A stretch of 64,000 nucleotides of DNA from Thalassotalea sp. HSM 43. Its GTDB lineage: Bacteria; Pseudomonadota; Gammaproteobacteria; Enterobacterales; Alteromonadaceae. The stretch lies in contig NZ_CP038493.1 of assembly GCF_004752005.1 (NCBI RefSeq), forward strand, positions 1 through 64,000. The letters are read 5' to 3'. Made by a program: the position numbers and the translations under genes. Shown piece after piece: positions 48,645 through 58,369 of this stretch. Below the pieces are notes generated by a model that saw only the letters and a program-made list of their open reading frames with translations, did no database searches and was not told the DNA's origin. Numbering within the stretch: position 1 is the first letter of the stretch; the number at the start of each line of letters is the position of its first letter.

Positions 48645-49952
48645 TTATGGTTTTTGTCTTCGTAAAAACATAACCGTAATTCCCGCGAGAAATGACCCCG
48701 ATGCCATAATCAACGCCACGGTTGTCAGCTCAAATCCTGCATTGAATAGAAAGCCTGGGATCATGGGCCCTAACACCGCGCCTCCACGACCAATACCTAA
48801 CACTAAGCCAGAGCCAGATCCCAACACTGACGATGGAAACGATGACGCAAACAAGCCGAAAAACCCTGATATCGCTGCAAAGATAAACGCACCCGTAAAA
48901 AAGCCGATTTGTTTCATACTCGACAAGGTCTCAGTAAAGTATGGGAAACTGGCTACGCCGATTGCTGCAGCGATTAAACATAAAATCATCAGTGGCTTTA
49001 TCGCCACAAACCTTGCTATTACCCCCATACCGACGGAACCAAGCACGCCACCTAAACTGATAACACCGAGCACTTGAGTTGCGCTAGATGCTGAATGGCC
49101 GAGGTCTGAGACTATGGTAGGTAACCATTTTACAAAGTAGTAATAGGTACCAACATTGGCGAAATAGGCAAAAATTAAAATACAGGTAATGAAAATCAAT
49201 GAACCTTTAAACAAGCTTGCCGCGCCTACAGGTTCCGAATATTGTGAGTCTCTGGTTTGTAACGCTAATGGCACGGAATGTCTTAGCTTAGCCATAATGT
49301 TTTGAATACGTAATAGTGCCCCATCCGGGCGTTTACGTTCTAAAAAACTGATGCTTTCAGGGACAAGCGCGTAGACTAACGGAATAAATAATAGACTCAT
49401 TGCCGCGCCTAGGTAAAAGGTAATGCGCCAATCGTATGTTTTAAGTAGCGGTGCTAAAAAGGTAGCCCCTAGATAAACACCAAAAGCAAATCCACCAGCC
49501 ACCAGAGTGACCGCCAAAGAACGGTTCTTATTATTACAATAATCCGATGACGACGCGGTTGCCGTTGCCAGCAAACCACCAATGCCGATACCGGTAAAGA
49601 CTCTTGCCGCGCCCAATACCCAAACATTTGGTGCTAACCCTGCTATGGCCATACCTAGTGTGACGATAGCTAAACCAATAAGCATGGTCGGTCTTCGCCC
49701 ATGAGAATCCGCTACCGCGCCAAGAATGATTGAGCCTAAGGCCATACCGACTAATTCCAGTGGCAAAATAATGCCGAGAACCGCTTTCGATAAGCCCCAT
49801 TCTGCTGTCATACCAGGCGCGGCAAAAGCAATCGCCAATACATCATAGCCATCAAGCGCCAATATACCGACGCAAATGGCGACTATATACCATTGTCTTA
49901 GTTTCATTGGCTCTTGCTTGATAATATCAAGAGCACTCGCTTGTGTTGTCAT
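48645..49952 (-). CDS. MFS transporter, aromatic acid:H+ symporter (AAHS)-like
   Basis: 435 residues with 12 predicted transmembrane helices. The first has the AAHS signature acidic residues (ILALDGYDVLAIAFAAPGM), and loop 2-3 has the MFS motif GAVADSHGRRPTMLIG. The family imports aromatic or other small carboxylates with protons. No catabolic gene is nearby, so the substrate is open. I chose the ATG at 49952 because GGGAGAGG lies directly upstream; an ATG four codons earlier lacks a site. Confidence 0.88.
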   Translation of the reverse strand: MTTQASALDIIKQEPMKLRQWYIVAICVGILALDGYDVLAIAFAAPGMTAEWGLSKAVLGIILPLELVGMALGSIILGAVADSHGRRPTMLIGLAIVTLGMAIAGLAPNVWVLGAARVFTGIGIGGLLATATASSSDYCNNKNRSLAVTLVAGGFAFGVYLGATFLAPLLKTYDWRITFYLGAAMSLLFIPLVYALVPESISFLERKRPDGALLRIQNIMAKLRHSVPLALQTRDSQYSEPVGAASLFKGSLIFITCILIFAYFANVGTYYYFVKWLPTIVSDLGHSASSATQVLGVISLGGVLGSVGMGVIARFVAIKPLMILCLIAAAIGVASFPYFTETLSSMKQIGFFTGAFIFAAISGFFGLFASSFPSSVLGSGSGLVLGIGRGGAVLGPMIPGFLFNAGFELTTVALIMASGSFLAGITVMFLRRQKP

Positions 49953-50286
49953 AACCTCTCCCATATAACAATTTTATTTGCCTGAGGTTTGTAACCTAAG
50001 GCTGTGCGCGTTTTTATTATTCGTTTTTAATATTTATTTTTATTGGTTACGCACAATTAAAAATTCATCATAGGGTTATTTTCATTAAAGAAACTGGTTA
50101 TAAACGGCAATTATGATGCCAAAGTAAATGCAAACATGGCGACAGATGGCGATGTGAAAACCAAAAACCTTGCCGACAAACGTAAAAATCCCCCAACCAT
50201 AAATGATTGAGGGATTAAAATACAACAATGTTAACGCTTAGCTCTTAACCCTTAGCTCTTAGTCCTTAGTCCTTAGTCCTTAGTCC
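49953..50286. other. Intergenic region between the MFS gene and the metalloprotease gene
   Basis: 334 bp. It holds the upstream region of the MFS gene, a hairpin terminator for the metalloprotease transcript (50184-50220) and part of a heptanucleotide repeat (50261-50299). No coding frame is credible. Confidence 0.7.
50184..50220 (-). terminator. Terminator behind the metalloprotease gene
   Basis: AATCCCCCAA ... TTGAGGGATT stem of about 9-10 bp with a TTTTT run on the minus strand. Confidence 0.75.
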
Positions 50287-50299
50287 TTAGTCCTTAGTC
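50261..50299. repeat. 7-bp tandem repeat AGTCCTT at the 3' end of the metalloprotease gene
   Basis: Five perfect AGTCCTT units (50261-50295), flanked by degenerate units (AGCTCTTA, CCTTAGCTCTT before; AGTCTCT after). It spans the stop codon at 50287-50289. The stop is created inside the first units read, so copy-number change downstream would not alter the protein. Confidence 0.9.
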
Positions 50300-52905
50300 T
50301 CTAACCAATTATGAGCCAGTAATATCATGAATAGCCACAGCATAAATTGCCAGCTAAAACGGCCACCAGAATCATCATCATCGACCTTAACGGACACCGT
50401 CGCGGTCGCCTGACTGCCCGCATTGTCTTCTATGGTATAAGTAAACGTTTCAGTGCCACTAAAACCTGACGGAGGTGAATACAAAAATTCGCCATTATCG
50501 GGCGCTAAAACGCCTTGTCCTTGATAATCAAATGAGACGATTCGCAGCGCGTCATTTTCACCGGCTTCGATATCGGCATCGGTATCATTCGCCAACACAT
50601 TAAGACTTATATTGTTGACGTCTTTATCAATACTGTAGCTGTCTTGATTGGCAACAGGGATATCATTAACCGGTTGGATATACACACTGATCGGATACGT
50701 AGGGCTATCTTCCTGACCATCGTTTACTTTTACAGTAATGGTTACATAGCCATTAACATGTTCGTCAAACGTGATGTTATTGTTGTCCACGCTATAACCA
50801 TCGCCCGCTAAGATAATTAAGGTAAATTGTTGTGGGTATGAATTGTCCGCATCTTGTACGTATAAATCATTGAGATCGATTTCAATGAATTGATCTTCAA
50901 TAATGGTAATTTGCTTTTGACCAATAATTTCTGGCACGGCATTGCGCGCTGAAGAATTTGATAAGGTAAACGCTTTTGACAAGGCAAAGAATGACGGCGT
51001 TGAACAAGCGACTTTAATGTGTGCTTGGTCAGTATTTATGTTTGGCACGGTCACCATTTCACTACCATCATTGGCTGTATCACGTGCGAGAAGGTAGTCA
51101 AAACTATTACCACCATTGGCAGAAAATAGAATATTCACTTGCTTGCATTGCACCTCACCTTGATCGGTGTTTGCGACTTGCCATTGTACAGGTGTCTGTC
51201 CTTCATCACTCAACACGGTTGATGCGTTTGGCATATCAATGGTAAACGGACCGGCATTATTATCGACTCGTACCTGGATATCCTCGATGGCAACACCACC
51301 ACGTTGATCACGTGCTGTCACTTTAAAATTTAACGCGCGGCGAGTAGTTGGGTAATTTTCGCCAACCATTAATGTATTGCTGGTAATGCTTAACAGCGAT
51401 GGAAAATAACGATACGACAGCGCCGACGGCTCAATCGAACGAAAAATAGGTCGAGAACCGTCATCTTTCATACCGTCTCGGTCAAATGACCCATTGCCTA
51501 AATCAAATTGATCGAAGCCATAGGTGATTACATCGCCATCAGCGTCGCTCGCTTGCGCCTCTATTACAAACGGGGTTTGTTTGGGGATCACAAAACTTGA
51601 TGCGACTTGTAATTCAGGTTGGTTATTGCTTTGTTGCCAATCAACGCCGCAACTGTTGCCAATATCATATGGATCATCGGTCAAATATTGGCGTATTTCC
51701 AAAATCGAATTGACGTGAAAGTAATCATCTGAATTTTGCTGTAAGTTGGTATCATCACAAATACCCGCATAAGACATGATGGTAGAGCCGCTGCCAGGCT
51801 CATAAGCTGATTGTGAATAACGATTACCAGAGCACGAACCACTTAAACTATTAAAGCTATGTTCAGCGCCTAACTGATGCGCCAACTCGTGGGCCACAAA
51901 ATCGATATAAAAACTGTCTAAGCTCGGGTTATTGTAGCCGCTCACCCCAACCGCTTTCCAAGCGCCTACATCGTGATCAGACAAACTAAACAAGTCATTA
52001 TCACAAACCACTCCTACCCCGGCTAAACCACCAGCGCTGGTGGTCAGAACATGACCAATATCAAAATATTGATTACCAACCATTGTCGCTAATACTTTTG
52101 GGTTTTCATAAACATCGCCATCGTCATTTTCAAAAGGATCTTGGCTATGATCGTAGTTTCCCGCTTGATCTTCTGGCGCAATATAGAATCCGTTATCGAT
52201 ACGCTCAGACAAGACAAAATCGACCGCTAATTCACGGCTGTAGATTTCATTTATACGACTCACTAAATTGACAATAGCGACCAACACTTGTTGCTTACTG
52301 TTACCAAAATAAGCGCTGTATTCAGATGTTGTGGCAAAGGCAATTCGATAGGTTTTATTGACCGGTTCTAGATTGTCTTTAGCAGCAAGAGCGGTATCAC
52401 CGCCTACTTTATTGCGTAGCATTTCATCTTTGATCAAACTCGATGTATTGGCACCGTTACGTTTTTCGCTGACACGATAGTAACCCGCCTGTTGCATCGG
52501 ATCGATATAGGTTGTCTGGCCTTGATGACGAAGGGTTGCGTACAAACCATTGGGGCTCTGGGTTATTGAACCGAGTTTGACACCGGTTTTGATATTGACC
52601 GCATCGAAACTGCGAATATCAGGATATTTTTGTTGTAAATTTGCCGGTATCAGCCTATTTGATTTCAAACGCACATCGACAATAGTGCCGTTTATTAACG
52701 GCACACTAAACACTGCGTCAGCATGGATTGACGGGCTTGATTGATTTAGAGACAGCTGATAAACACGACTATCGGTTGCTTCAGCGAGTTCTACTTTCGC
52801 CGATGTTTGTTCAACCCAAACGGGTCCAGTGTCGCTGGCTGCGAATACATTTATTGAAAAGAATACAACAAACACAATGGCACAATTATTTTTTTTAAAT
52901 GACAT
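50287..52905 (-). CDS. Secreted reprolysin-like zinc metalloprotease with cadherin-like repeats
   Basis: 872 residues. Signal peptide (VFVVFFSINVFAAS). After a propeptide comes a metzincin catalytic domain with the zinc site HELAHQLGAEH (His339, Glu340, His343, His349) and a Met-turn candidate (GSTIMSYAGIC). From about 430 there are Ig/cadherin-like domains (QASDADGDVITYGFDQ, ANDTDADIEAGENDALRI and FTYTIEDNAGSQATATVSV). The C-terminus is GG, a hydrophobic helix and a short tail (GGRFSWQFMLWLFMILL, HNWLETKD): a GlyGly-CTERM-like layout without the usual arginines. It probably degrades extracellular protein. Monocistronic. Confidence 0.9.
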   Translation of the reverse strand: MSFKKNNCAIVFVVFFSINVFAASDTGPVWVEQTSAKVELAEATDSRVYQLSLNQSSPSIHADAVFSVPLINGTIVDVRLKSNRLIPANLQQKYPDIRSFDAVNIKTGVKLGSITQSPNGLYATLRHQGQTTYIDPMQQAGYYRVSEKRNGANTSSLIKDEMLRNKVGGDTALAAKDNLEPVNKTYRIAFATTSEYSAYFGNSKQQVLVAIVNLVSRINEIYSRELAVDFVLSERIDNGFYIAPEDQAGNYDHSQDPFENDDGDVYENPKVLATMVGNQYFDIGHVLTTSAGGLAGVGVVCDNDLFSLSDHDVGAWKAVGVSGYNNPSLDSFYIDFVAHELAHQLGAEHSFNSLSGSCSGNRYSQSAYEPGSGSTIMSYAGICDDTNLQQNSDDYFHVNSILEIRQYLTDDPYDIGNSCGVDWQQSNNQPELQVASSFVIPKQTPFVIEAQASDADGDVITYGFDQFDLGNGSFDRDGMKDDGSRPIFRSIEPSALSYRYFPSLLSITSNTLMVGENYPTTRRALNFKVTARDQRGGVAIEDIQVRVDNNAGPFTIDMPNASTVLSDEGQTPVQWQVANTDQGEVQCKQVNILFSANGGNSFDYLLARDTANDGSEMVTVPNINTDQAHIKVACSTPSFFALSKAFTLSNSSARNAVPEIIGQKQITIIEDQFIEIDLNDLYVQDADNSYPQQFTLIILAGDGYSVDNNNITFDEHVNGYVTITVKVNDGQEDSPTYPISVYIQPVNDIPVANQDSYSIDKDVNNISLNVLANDTDADIEAGENDALRIVSFDYQGQGVLAPDNGEFLYSPPSGFSGTETFTYTIEDNAGSQATATVSVKVDDDDSGGRFSWQFMLWLFMILLAHNWLETKD

Positions 52906-53243
52906 AGAGTTCTACAAGCAAAATAACACGAGAAAATGGATACAACTTGCATTAAAAAAGCTCAATTATTTGAGCCTTCTTGTTATTCAAGTATTGGTCA
53001 AAGCCGCGTATAACACAAAGTACAGAGCAGACTATTATTTAAATCTGTTATTATTCAATCGGTTAGACATTGTAAAATGGATGGTGAATTAACCTGTCGC
53101 AAATCAACTTTGACTCGTTAAAAAGCCAGCCTTAATTAGCGATTTTAAATAGACAGTATGATAGAGTTACAGCTCAGCATTTACGTTGGTTACCATCCAA
53201 CGGACAAAAACAATAACGATAAACCAACAAGTTATAACAGCCG
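52906..53243. other. Divergent intergenic region, metalloprotease / sbcB
   Basis: 338 bp, AT-rich, must contain both promoters. Short open frames here have no ribosome sites or family resemblance. No hairpin or repeat of note was recognised. Confidence 0.6.
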
Positions 53244-54689
53244 ATGCAAACAGTACCCGAGCAATCTCAGCCAACCCTGCTATTCCATGACTATGAAACA
53301 TGGGGCGTATCGCCTAAACTCGATAAGCCATCGCAATTTGCCGCCATTCGTACCGATCTTGATTTGAACATTATTGGTGAGCCTGAAGTATTTTACTGTC
53401 AACCACCGGCAGATTACTTGCCTAACCCAGTCGCCTGTTTGGTCACTGGGATCACACCGCAGAAAGCGCAACGTGACGGTGTAAGCGAGGCGGAGTTTGC
53501 GAAACGTATTCATCAACTCTTTAGCGTAGCCAATACCTGTGTGGTTGGTTATAACTCGATTCGTTTTGATGACGAAGTATCTCGCTATCTGTTTTATCGT
53601 AATTTCTATGACCCGTATGCCCGCGAATGGAAAAACAATAACAGTCGTTGGGACATTATTGACATGGCACGCATGTGTTACGCACTTGCACCAGAAGGCA
53701 TAGAATGGCCCGTTGGTGATGACGGAAAAGTCAGTTTTCGACTCGAGTTATTGACCGCTGCAAACGGCATTAGCCACGAAGCAGCCCATGATGCGATGAG
53801 CGATGTCTATGCGACGATTGCTTTTGCCAAACTCATAAAAGAAAAGCAGCCTAAGCTGTATAATTTCATTTTTTCTATCAGAACCAAGCAAAAATGTGCC
53901 GAGCATATCAATGTCTATGAGATGGCACCTTTTCTGCACACCTCAGGCAAAATCGCTCGAGTTCAGCGTAACACCAGTTGGTTTATGCCTATCGATGTTG
54001 ACCCGGTAAATAAAAACGCCATCAGTTGTATTGATTTATCTAAGGATATCTCGCCATTATTAGAACTTGATGCTGAACAGATCAAAGAACGTTTATACAC
54101 TCGTCATGATGACTTAAAGGCTGAAGGAAAATTGCCTGTTGGGCTAAAACAAGTGCACATTAATAAATGCCCTGCTGTAGCACCAGCCAAAGTATTAACA
54201 CCGGAGCGAGCGGCGTTAATCGGTATCGACAGAGAAGCCTGTTTAGAAAATTATAAGCGCATTAAACAGCACGCAGAAGAGATCAAAGATAAGTTACAAC
54301 AGGTCTTTGTTCGAGATTTTGACGGCGTAAAAGATGATCCGGAATACGCCTTATATTCTGGCAGTTTTTTCTCTGCCGGTGATCGTGAAAAGATGAATGA
54401 AATTCTGCATATGCCAGCGGAGCAATTGGCCAGTTACCCTTTCAATTTTGCCGATGAACGACTCGACACCCTGCTGTTCCGTTATCGCGCTCGTAATTAC
54501 CCTTGGACTTTGTCCGCAGAAGAACAACAAAAATGGCAGTTATACTGTCAGAACAAACTGCAGTTGGGTGAAAATGGCTTAAGCCTTGACGAATATATGA
54601 TTGAAATTGAGAACCTAGTGCATGAGCATGAAAGCGATAGTGGCAAAATTGAGATATTAAAAGCGCTCTATCAGTATGTGCAAGGTTAA
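53244..54689 (+). CDS. sbcB: Exodeoxyribonuclease I
   Basis: The 3'-5' single-strand DNA exonuclease of recombination and mismatch repair. 481 residues (E. coli 475). DEDDh catalytic motif I is HDYETWG (Asp16, Glu18), motif II FDDEVSRYLFYRNFYDPY with NNSRWDIIDMAR, motif III HDAMSDVYATIAFAKL. The SH3-like and C-terminal domains follow. The N-terminus aligns with E. coli SbcB from its STFLFHDYET. The ATG at 53244 has only a weak ribosome site. Monocistronic, with a terminator. Confidence 0.97.
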   Translation: MQTVPEQSQPTLLFHDYETWGVSPKLDKPSQFAAIRTDLDLNIIGEPEVFYCQPPADYLPNPVACLVTGITPQKAQRDGVSEAEFAKRIHQLFSVANTCVVGYNSIRFDDEVSRYLFYRNFYDPYAREWKNNNSRWDIIDMARMCYALAPEGIEWPVGDDGKVSFRLELLTAANGISHEAAHDAMSDVYATIAFAKLIKEKQPKLYNFIFSIRTKQKCAEHINVYEMAPFLHTSGKIARVQRNTSWFMPIDVDPVNKNAISCIDLSKDISPLLELDAEQIKERLYTRHDDLKAEGKLPVGLKQVHINKCPAVAPAKVLTPERAALIGIDREACLENYKRIKQHAEEIKDKLQQVFVRDFDGVKDDPEYALYSGSFFSAGDREKMNEILHMPAEQLASYPFNFADERLDTLLFRYRARNYPWTLSAEEQQKWQLYCQNKLQLGENGLSLDEYMIEIENLVHEHESDSGKIEILKALYQYVQG

Positions 54690-54758
54690 TCTGGCAAATT
54701 GATACCTCAAGCTACCAGCCTTATTATTTAGATGAATCAAGCTCGTGGCGTGTTTAAA

Positions 54759-54789
54759 TAAAAAAGGCAGCTCTAAGCTGCCTTTTTTA
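54759..54789. terminator. Bidirectional terminator between sbcB and the dehydrogenase gene
   Basis: AAAAAAGGCAGCT-CTA-AGCTGCCTTTTTT: a strong stem between convergent genes. Confidence 0.93.
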
Positions 54790-54798
54790 TTGCTGATA

Positions 54799-55668
54799 TT
54801 ATTTATCTTTAAGTAATGCTATCAAGCTTGATGTATCCCAACGATTGCCACCCATGTCTTGCACTTGTTGATAAAAGCCATCAACCATTTTTGTCATCGG
54901 TAACTGAGCATTGTGTTTCTGCGCTTCTGCAAATGCGATAGACAAATCTTTACGCATCCAGTCAACGGCAAAGCCAAATTCATATTCGCCGGCATACATG
55001 GTTTTATAACGATTTTCCATTTGCCAGCTACCAGCAGCGCCTTTAGAAATGGTTTCAACCAAGGTTTCTGCATCCAAACCTGCTCGTTGGGCAAAATTTA
55101 GCGCTTCACTTAAGCCTTGTACCACACCTGCAATGCAAATTTGATTGGCCATCTTAGCAATTTGACCGTTACCTACCGGCCCCATTAACTGGCTAAATTT
55201 GGCGAATGACGCCATAACCGGCTGTGCTTGTTCAAACACCTGTTTCTCACCGCCACACATTACCGTTAACTGGCCATTTTCTGCACCAGCCTGACCGCCC
55301 GAAACCGGCGCATCTATAAATTCGATACCTTGCTGTTTTGCCGCAGCAGACAACTCTCGCGCCAGTTCTGCCGATGCCGTCGTGTGATCGACTAAGATAG
55401 CGCCTTGTTGCAGACCAGCTAGAACGCCGTCGTTGCCCAATACCACTTGACGCACATCATCATCATTGCCGACACAAACAAAGACAATATCGGCCTGCTC
55501 ACTGGCAGACTTTGGTGTACTTGCAAAATTACCACCGTATTGTTCTGTCCACTGCTGTGCTTTGGCTGTGGTGCGGTTATATACAGTCACGTTATAACCG
55601 TTGTTTTGCAGGTGACCTGCCATTGGATAGCCCATAACGCCAAGACCAATAAAGGCAACGTTTTTCAT
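54799..55668 (-). CDS. NAD(P)-dependent beta-hydroxyacid dehydrogenase (HIBADH family)
   Basis: 289 residues. N-terminal Rossmann fold with VAFIGLGVMGYPMAGHLQNN and substrate-binding FIDAPVSGGQAGAENGQLTV, catalytic lysine region GNGQIAKMANQICIA, and an all-helical C-terminal domain. Members reduce or oxidise 3-hydroxyisobutyrate, tartronate semialdehyde, glyoxylate or succinic semialdehyde. The sequence context does not decide the substrate; there is no valine- or glycolate-pathway gene nearby. Divergent from the glutathione peroxidase gene. Confidence 0.9.
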   Translation of the reverse strand: MKNVAFIGLGVMGYPMAGHLQNNGYNVTVYNRTTAKAQQWTEQYGGNFASTPKSASEQADIVFVCVGNDDDVRQVVLGNDGVLAGLQQGAILVDHTTASAELARELSAAAKQQGIEFIDAPVSGGQAGAENGQLTVMCGGEKQVFEQAQPVMASFAKFSQLMGPVGNGQIAKMANQICIAGVVQGLSEALNFAQRAGLDAETLVETISKGAAGSWQMENRYKTMYAGEYEFGFAVDWMRKDLSIAFAEAQKHNAQLPMTKMVDGFYQQVQDMGGNRWDTSSLIALLKDK

Positions 55669-55798
55669 AGTTTTTCTCTTACATGATATTCAGGTTTGAA
55701 CAAAGCGCGTTAAGCTTTATCAGTTGTTTATATGTCAATGATAAATACGCACGAGTGTGCTAGTGTAATTGAAACAGTGATCAGACAACAATAAAAAT

Positions 55799-56278
55799 AT
55801 GAGTCAATTATACGATTTTAGTGTTACCAATAATAAAGGCGAAACCGTCCCGTTATTAAATTATCAAAACAAAGTGCTTTTAATTGTCAACACCGCGAGC
55901 GCATGTGGTTTTACCCCGCAATATGACGGTCTGGAGAATCTTTATCAGGCTTATAAAGACAAAGGTTTAGCGGTATTGGCATTTCCTTGTAATCAATTTG
56001 GTGAACAGGAAAAAGGCTCAGACGATGACATTCGCAATTTTTGTGATTTAAATTTTCATATTAACTTTGATTTATTTGCCAAAGTCGATGTCAATGGTGA
56101 CAAAGCAGATCCGTTGTTTGATTATTTGACACAACAGGCGAAAGGTATTTTAGGCAGCAAAAAGATTAAATGGAATTTCACTAAGTTCCTGGTCAATCGC
56201 CAAGGCGAGGTGATCAAACGTTATGGTTCGATTGTTAAGCCTGAAAAAATTGCCAAAGATATTGAGCAGCTACTATAG
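55799..56278 (+). CDS. Glutathione peroxidase family thiol peroxidase (Cys type)
   Basis: 159 residues. Reduces hydroperoxides; bacterial Cys-type members usually use thioredoxin or glutathione. The active site has Cys36 in place of selenocysteine (VNTASACGFTPQYDGLENLY), Gln70 in AFPCNQFGEQE, and the Trp-Asn pair in KIKWNFTKFLVNRQGEV. No signal peptide, so cytosolic (BtuE/BsaA-like). Monocistronic with terminator. Confidence 0.95.
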   Translation: MSQLYDFSVTNNKGETVPLLNYQNKVLLIVNTASACGFTPQYDGLENLYQAYKDKGLAVLAFPCNQFGEQEKGSDDDIRNFCDLNFHINFDLFAKVDVNGDKADPLFDYLTQQAKGILGSKKIKWNFTKFLVNRQGEVIKRYGSIVKPEKIAKDIEQLL

Positions 56279-56394
56279 ATGCCCTACTCAATATTTAGAG
56301 CATTTTTCTGAGCACTGCTCTGTGGCTCGTTAACAATTGACGGCAGCTTAGACAAAAGAAAGCCAAGCAAAACCCACAGTAAAACCAAAAAAAC

Positions 56395-56427
56395 AAAAAC
56401 GCCTCACTTTGTGAGGCGTTTTTTTAT
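56395..56427. terminator. Bidirectional terminator between the peroxidase gene and lysC
   Basis: AAAAACGCCTCAC-TTT-GTGAGGCGTTTTTTT: a strong stem between convergent genes. Confidence 0.93.
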
Positions 56428-56500
56428 ATAAATTAAAGCTCAGTATTTAGTATAAGCTCTGCTCTACATAAGATTAGCTCAGTTGTAGAAACGCTTTGTC

Positions 56501-57841
56501 TTAAATAAACAATTTGTCGTGTAGGGTTTCAACCACTTGATTTGCATCGTTTTCTGCAACCAAGAAACACAGGTTATTGGCGCTTGCGCCGTGACAAATC
56601 ATGCGCACGCTGACATCTTCAATGTGGTTAAACACGTTACTGCCTAGTTGTGTCGTCGATTGCAAATTATTGCCAACAATGGCAACGAGCGACAGCCCAT
56701 GTTCTACCGTTACCTCACACAACTGCTCAAGTTCTTCCAACACTTGCTGATTAATCAAAGCTTGGGTAGAGCCGGTTGGGTTATCAAATGTTAACGCCAC
56801 GGATATTTCTGAGGTGGTGATCAAGTCGACACTTAACTCATGCTTAGCCAATATCGCAAATACTTGCGCCAAAAAACCACTGGCATGTAACATCGCTGGA
56901 CTCTTTACAGTAACCAGTGTTTGTTCTTTGCGCAGTGCAATCGCACGATAGGTTGGTTTTGATTCAACATGTTGACGGATTTGTGTGCCACCGGCTTGCG
57001 GTTCACGAGATGAACCAACAAACACAGGGATGTCCGATCGCATCGCAGGGATCAAGGTTGCCGGATGGAGAATTTTGGCGCCAAAGGTTGCCATTTCCGC
57101 CGCTTCACCAAAACTGATTTCAGGTATGGCGCGAGCCGAGCTCGCTATGCGTGGATCGGTGGTGAAAATCCCTACCACATCGGTCCATATCAATAAGTCA
57201 TCAGCCTGACATGCTTCTGCTAATAGCGCTGCCGAATAATCTGAACCACCGCGCCCTAACGTTGTCGTATTGCCTAATCCGTCTTGACCGATAAATCCTT
57301 GTGTAACAATTACATGCTGTTGCAATAACGGCAACAATTGCTGCTCACAATTTAACGCCAATGCCTCAATATCAACCACAGCTTTACCGTATAGACTGTT
57401 AGTTCGCATCACTTGACGAACATCAAAGGTCAAACCATTAACGCCAATACTGCGCAGAACTTCGGCAAATAAAATCGAGCTCATGCGCTCACCACAGGCC
57501 AAAATAGAATCCGTGGTTTTTGCTGTTTGCAGTGTGTTTTGTTGCTCAACAAGTGCCGTTAAATGATCTAACACCTCGTCAATTTGACGATTTAAATGCA
57601 ACTCTGCTGCTAATTGTTGCGTGATATTGTATTGAATACCGCGAATTTGATTAATGATTTCTTGCTGCTCTTGGTGCGATAGCAATTGTTGCGACAAAGT
57701 CACTAAATGATTGGTAACCCCAGCACTGGCTGATACCACAACCACTTTGGTGCTTTGGTTATCTTTGATGATGTTGGCGCAGCGCAACATAGCATCGTAA
57801 TCGGCAACACTTGTACCGCCAAACTTGGCAACATTTAACAT
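56501..57841 (-). CDS. lysC: Lysine-sensitive aspartokinase III
   Basis: Phosphorylates aspartate, the first step to lysine, methionine, threonine and diaminopimelate. 446 residues (E. coli LysC 449). Kinase domain with VAKFGGTSVADYDAML and GFIGQDGLGNTTTLGRGGSD. Two ACT domains from about 300 (TLVTVKSPAMLHASGFLAQV, LSLVAIVGNNLQ) bind lysine for feedback inhibition. It has no fused homoserine dehydrogenase. ATG at 57841 with a strong AGGGAG site. A lysine riboswitch lies about 145 nt upstream, so expression should fall when lysine is plentiful. Confidence 0.96.
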   Translation of the reverse strand: MLNVAKFGGTSVADYDAMLRCANIIKDNQSTKVVVVSASAGVTNHLVTLSQQLLSHQEQQEIINQIRGIQYNITQQLAAELHLNRQIDEVLDHLTALVEQQNTLQTAKTTDSILACGERMSSILFAEVLRSIGVNGLTFDVRQVMRTNSLYGKAVVDIEALALNCEQQLLPLLQQHVIVTQGFIGQDGLGNTTTLGRGGSDYSAALLAEACQADDLLIWTDVVGIFTTDPRIASSARAIPEISFGEAAEMATFGAKILHPATLIPAMRSDIPVFVGSSREPQAGGTQIRQHVESKPTYRAIALRKEQTLVTVKSPAMLHASGFLAQVFAILAKHELSVDLITTSEISVALTFDNPTGSTQALINQQVLEELEQLCEVTVEHGLSLVAIVGNNLQSTTQLGSNVFNHIEDVSVRMICHGASANNLCFLVAENDANQVVETLHDKLFI

Positions 57842-58369
57842 TTGAAATTCTCCCTAATTAACAGAACACCCTATTGCAACGTCAGTTTTTTAATACAATA
57901 ACAGACTTCTAAAGCAATTGGCGCTGTTTATAAACTACATAAGGAAGAGCATGACTGATAAGCAAGGAATAGGAATCTTGACGTTTTCAGCCAGAAGCTC
58001 TCCACCATCTATTGGTGACAGTCATCAGGATTCAACCGTAATGACCGAATGTACTTTAACCACCTAAAGTAACACCCTCGGCATTAGTCCCCCTCAATGA
58101 TTGTCACAAGCTGATGGTGCTTCAAATCATTTACCTGGCTAATGCTACCTCTTCTGGTGTTGTGTAGACAATTTGAGTAATAACTCTACAGCAACGCAAG
58201 CTATTAAACCTCAAGGGCGATACAAAAGCAATATGGTATCGACTAAAAATCTGCAAAATTAACATATTTTTGCAATTTTTCGTCGAGTTGTTAGGCAATT
58301 AGCGAGATTTACTTAGGTGCTTTATCAAAATTTCGGTTATGCTAAAAATAAACTTTTGATGGGCTTTTC
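57842..58369. other. Divergent regulatory region lysC / elyC
   Basis: 528 bp without a gene. It contains the lysine riboswitch (57985-58165) and, between it and lysC, about 140 nt of leader. AACGTCA at 57985-57979 (minus strand) can pair with TGACGTT at 57884-57878, bracketing the leader. The remaining ~200 bp upstream must hold the lysC and elyC promoters. Confidence 0.7.
57985..58165 (-). promoter_or_regulatory. Lysine riboswitch in the lysC leader
   Basis: On the minus strand P1 is formed by CCAGAAG (58157-58151) and CTTCTGG (57997-57991). Conserved core pieces lie in order between them: AGGTAGC next to P1, TGAGGGGGACTAATGCCGAG, GACTGTCACC, and GGTGGAGAGCTTCTGG closing the element. This is the layout of the lysine aptamer (L box) found before E. 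coli lysC. No intrinsic terminator follows, so control is probably at translation or by RNA decay, as in E. coli. Confidence 0.92.

Noticed and set aside
52829-53092. 87-codon open frame overlapping the metalloprotease start
   Set aside because: It is antisense to the signal-peptide region and continues into AT-rich promoter DNA; no family match or ribosome site.
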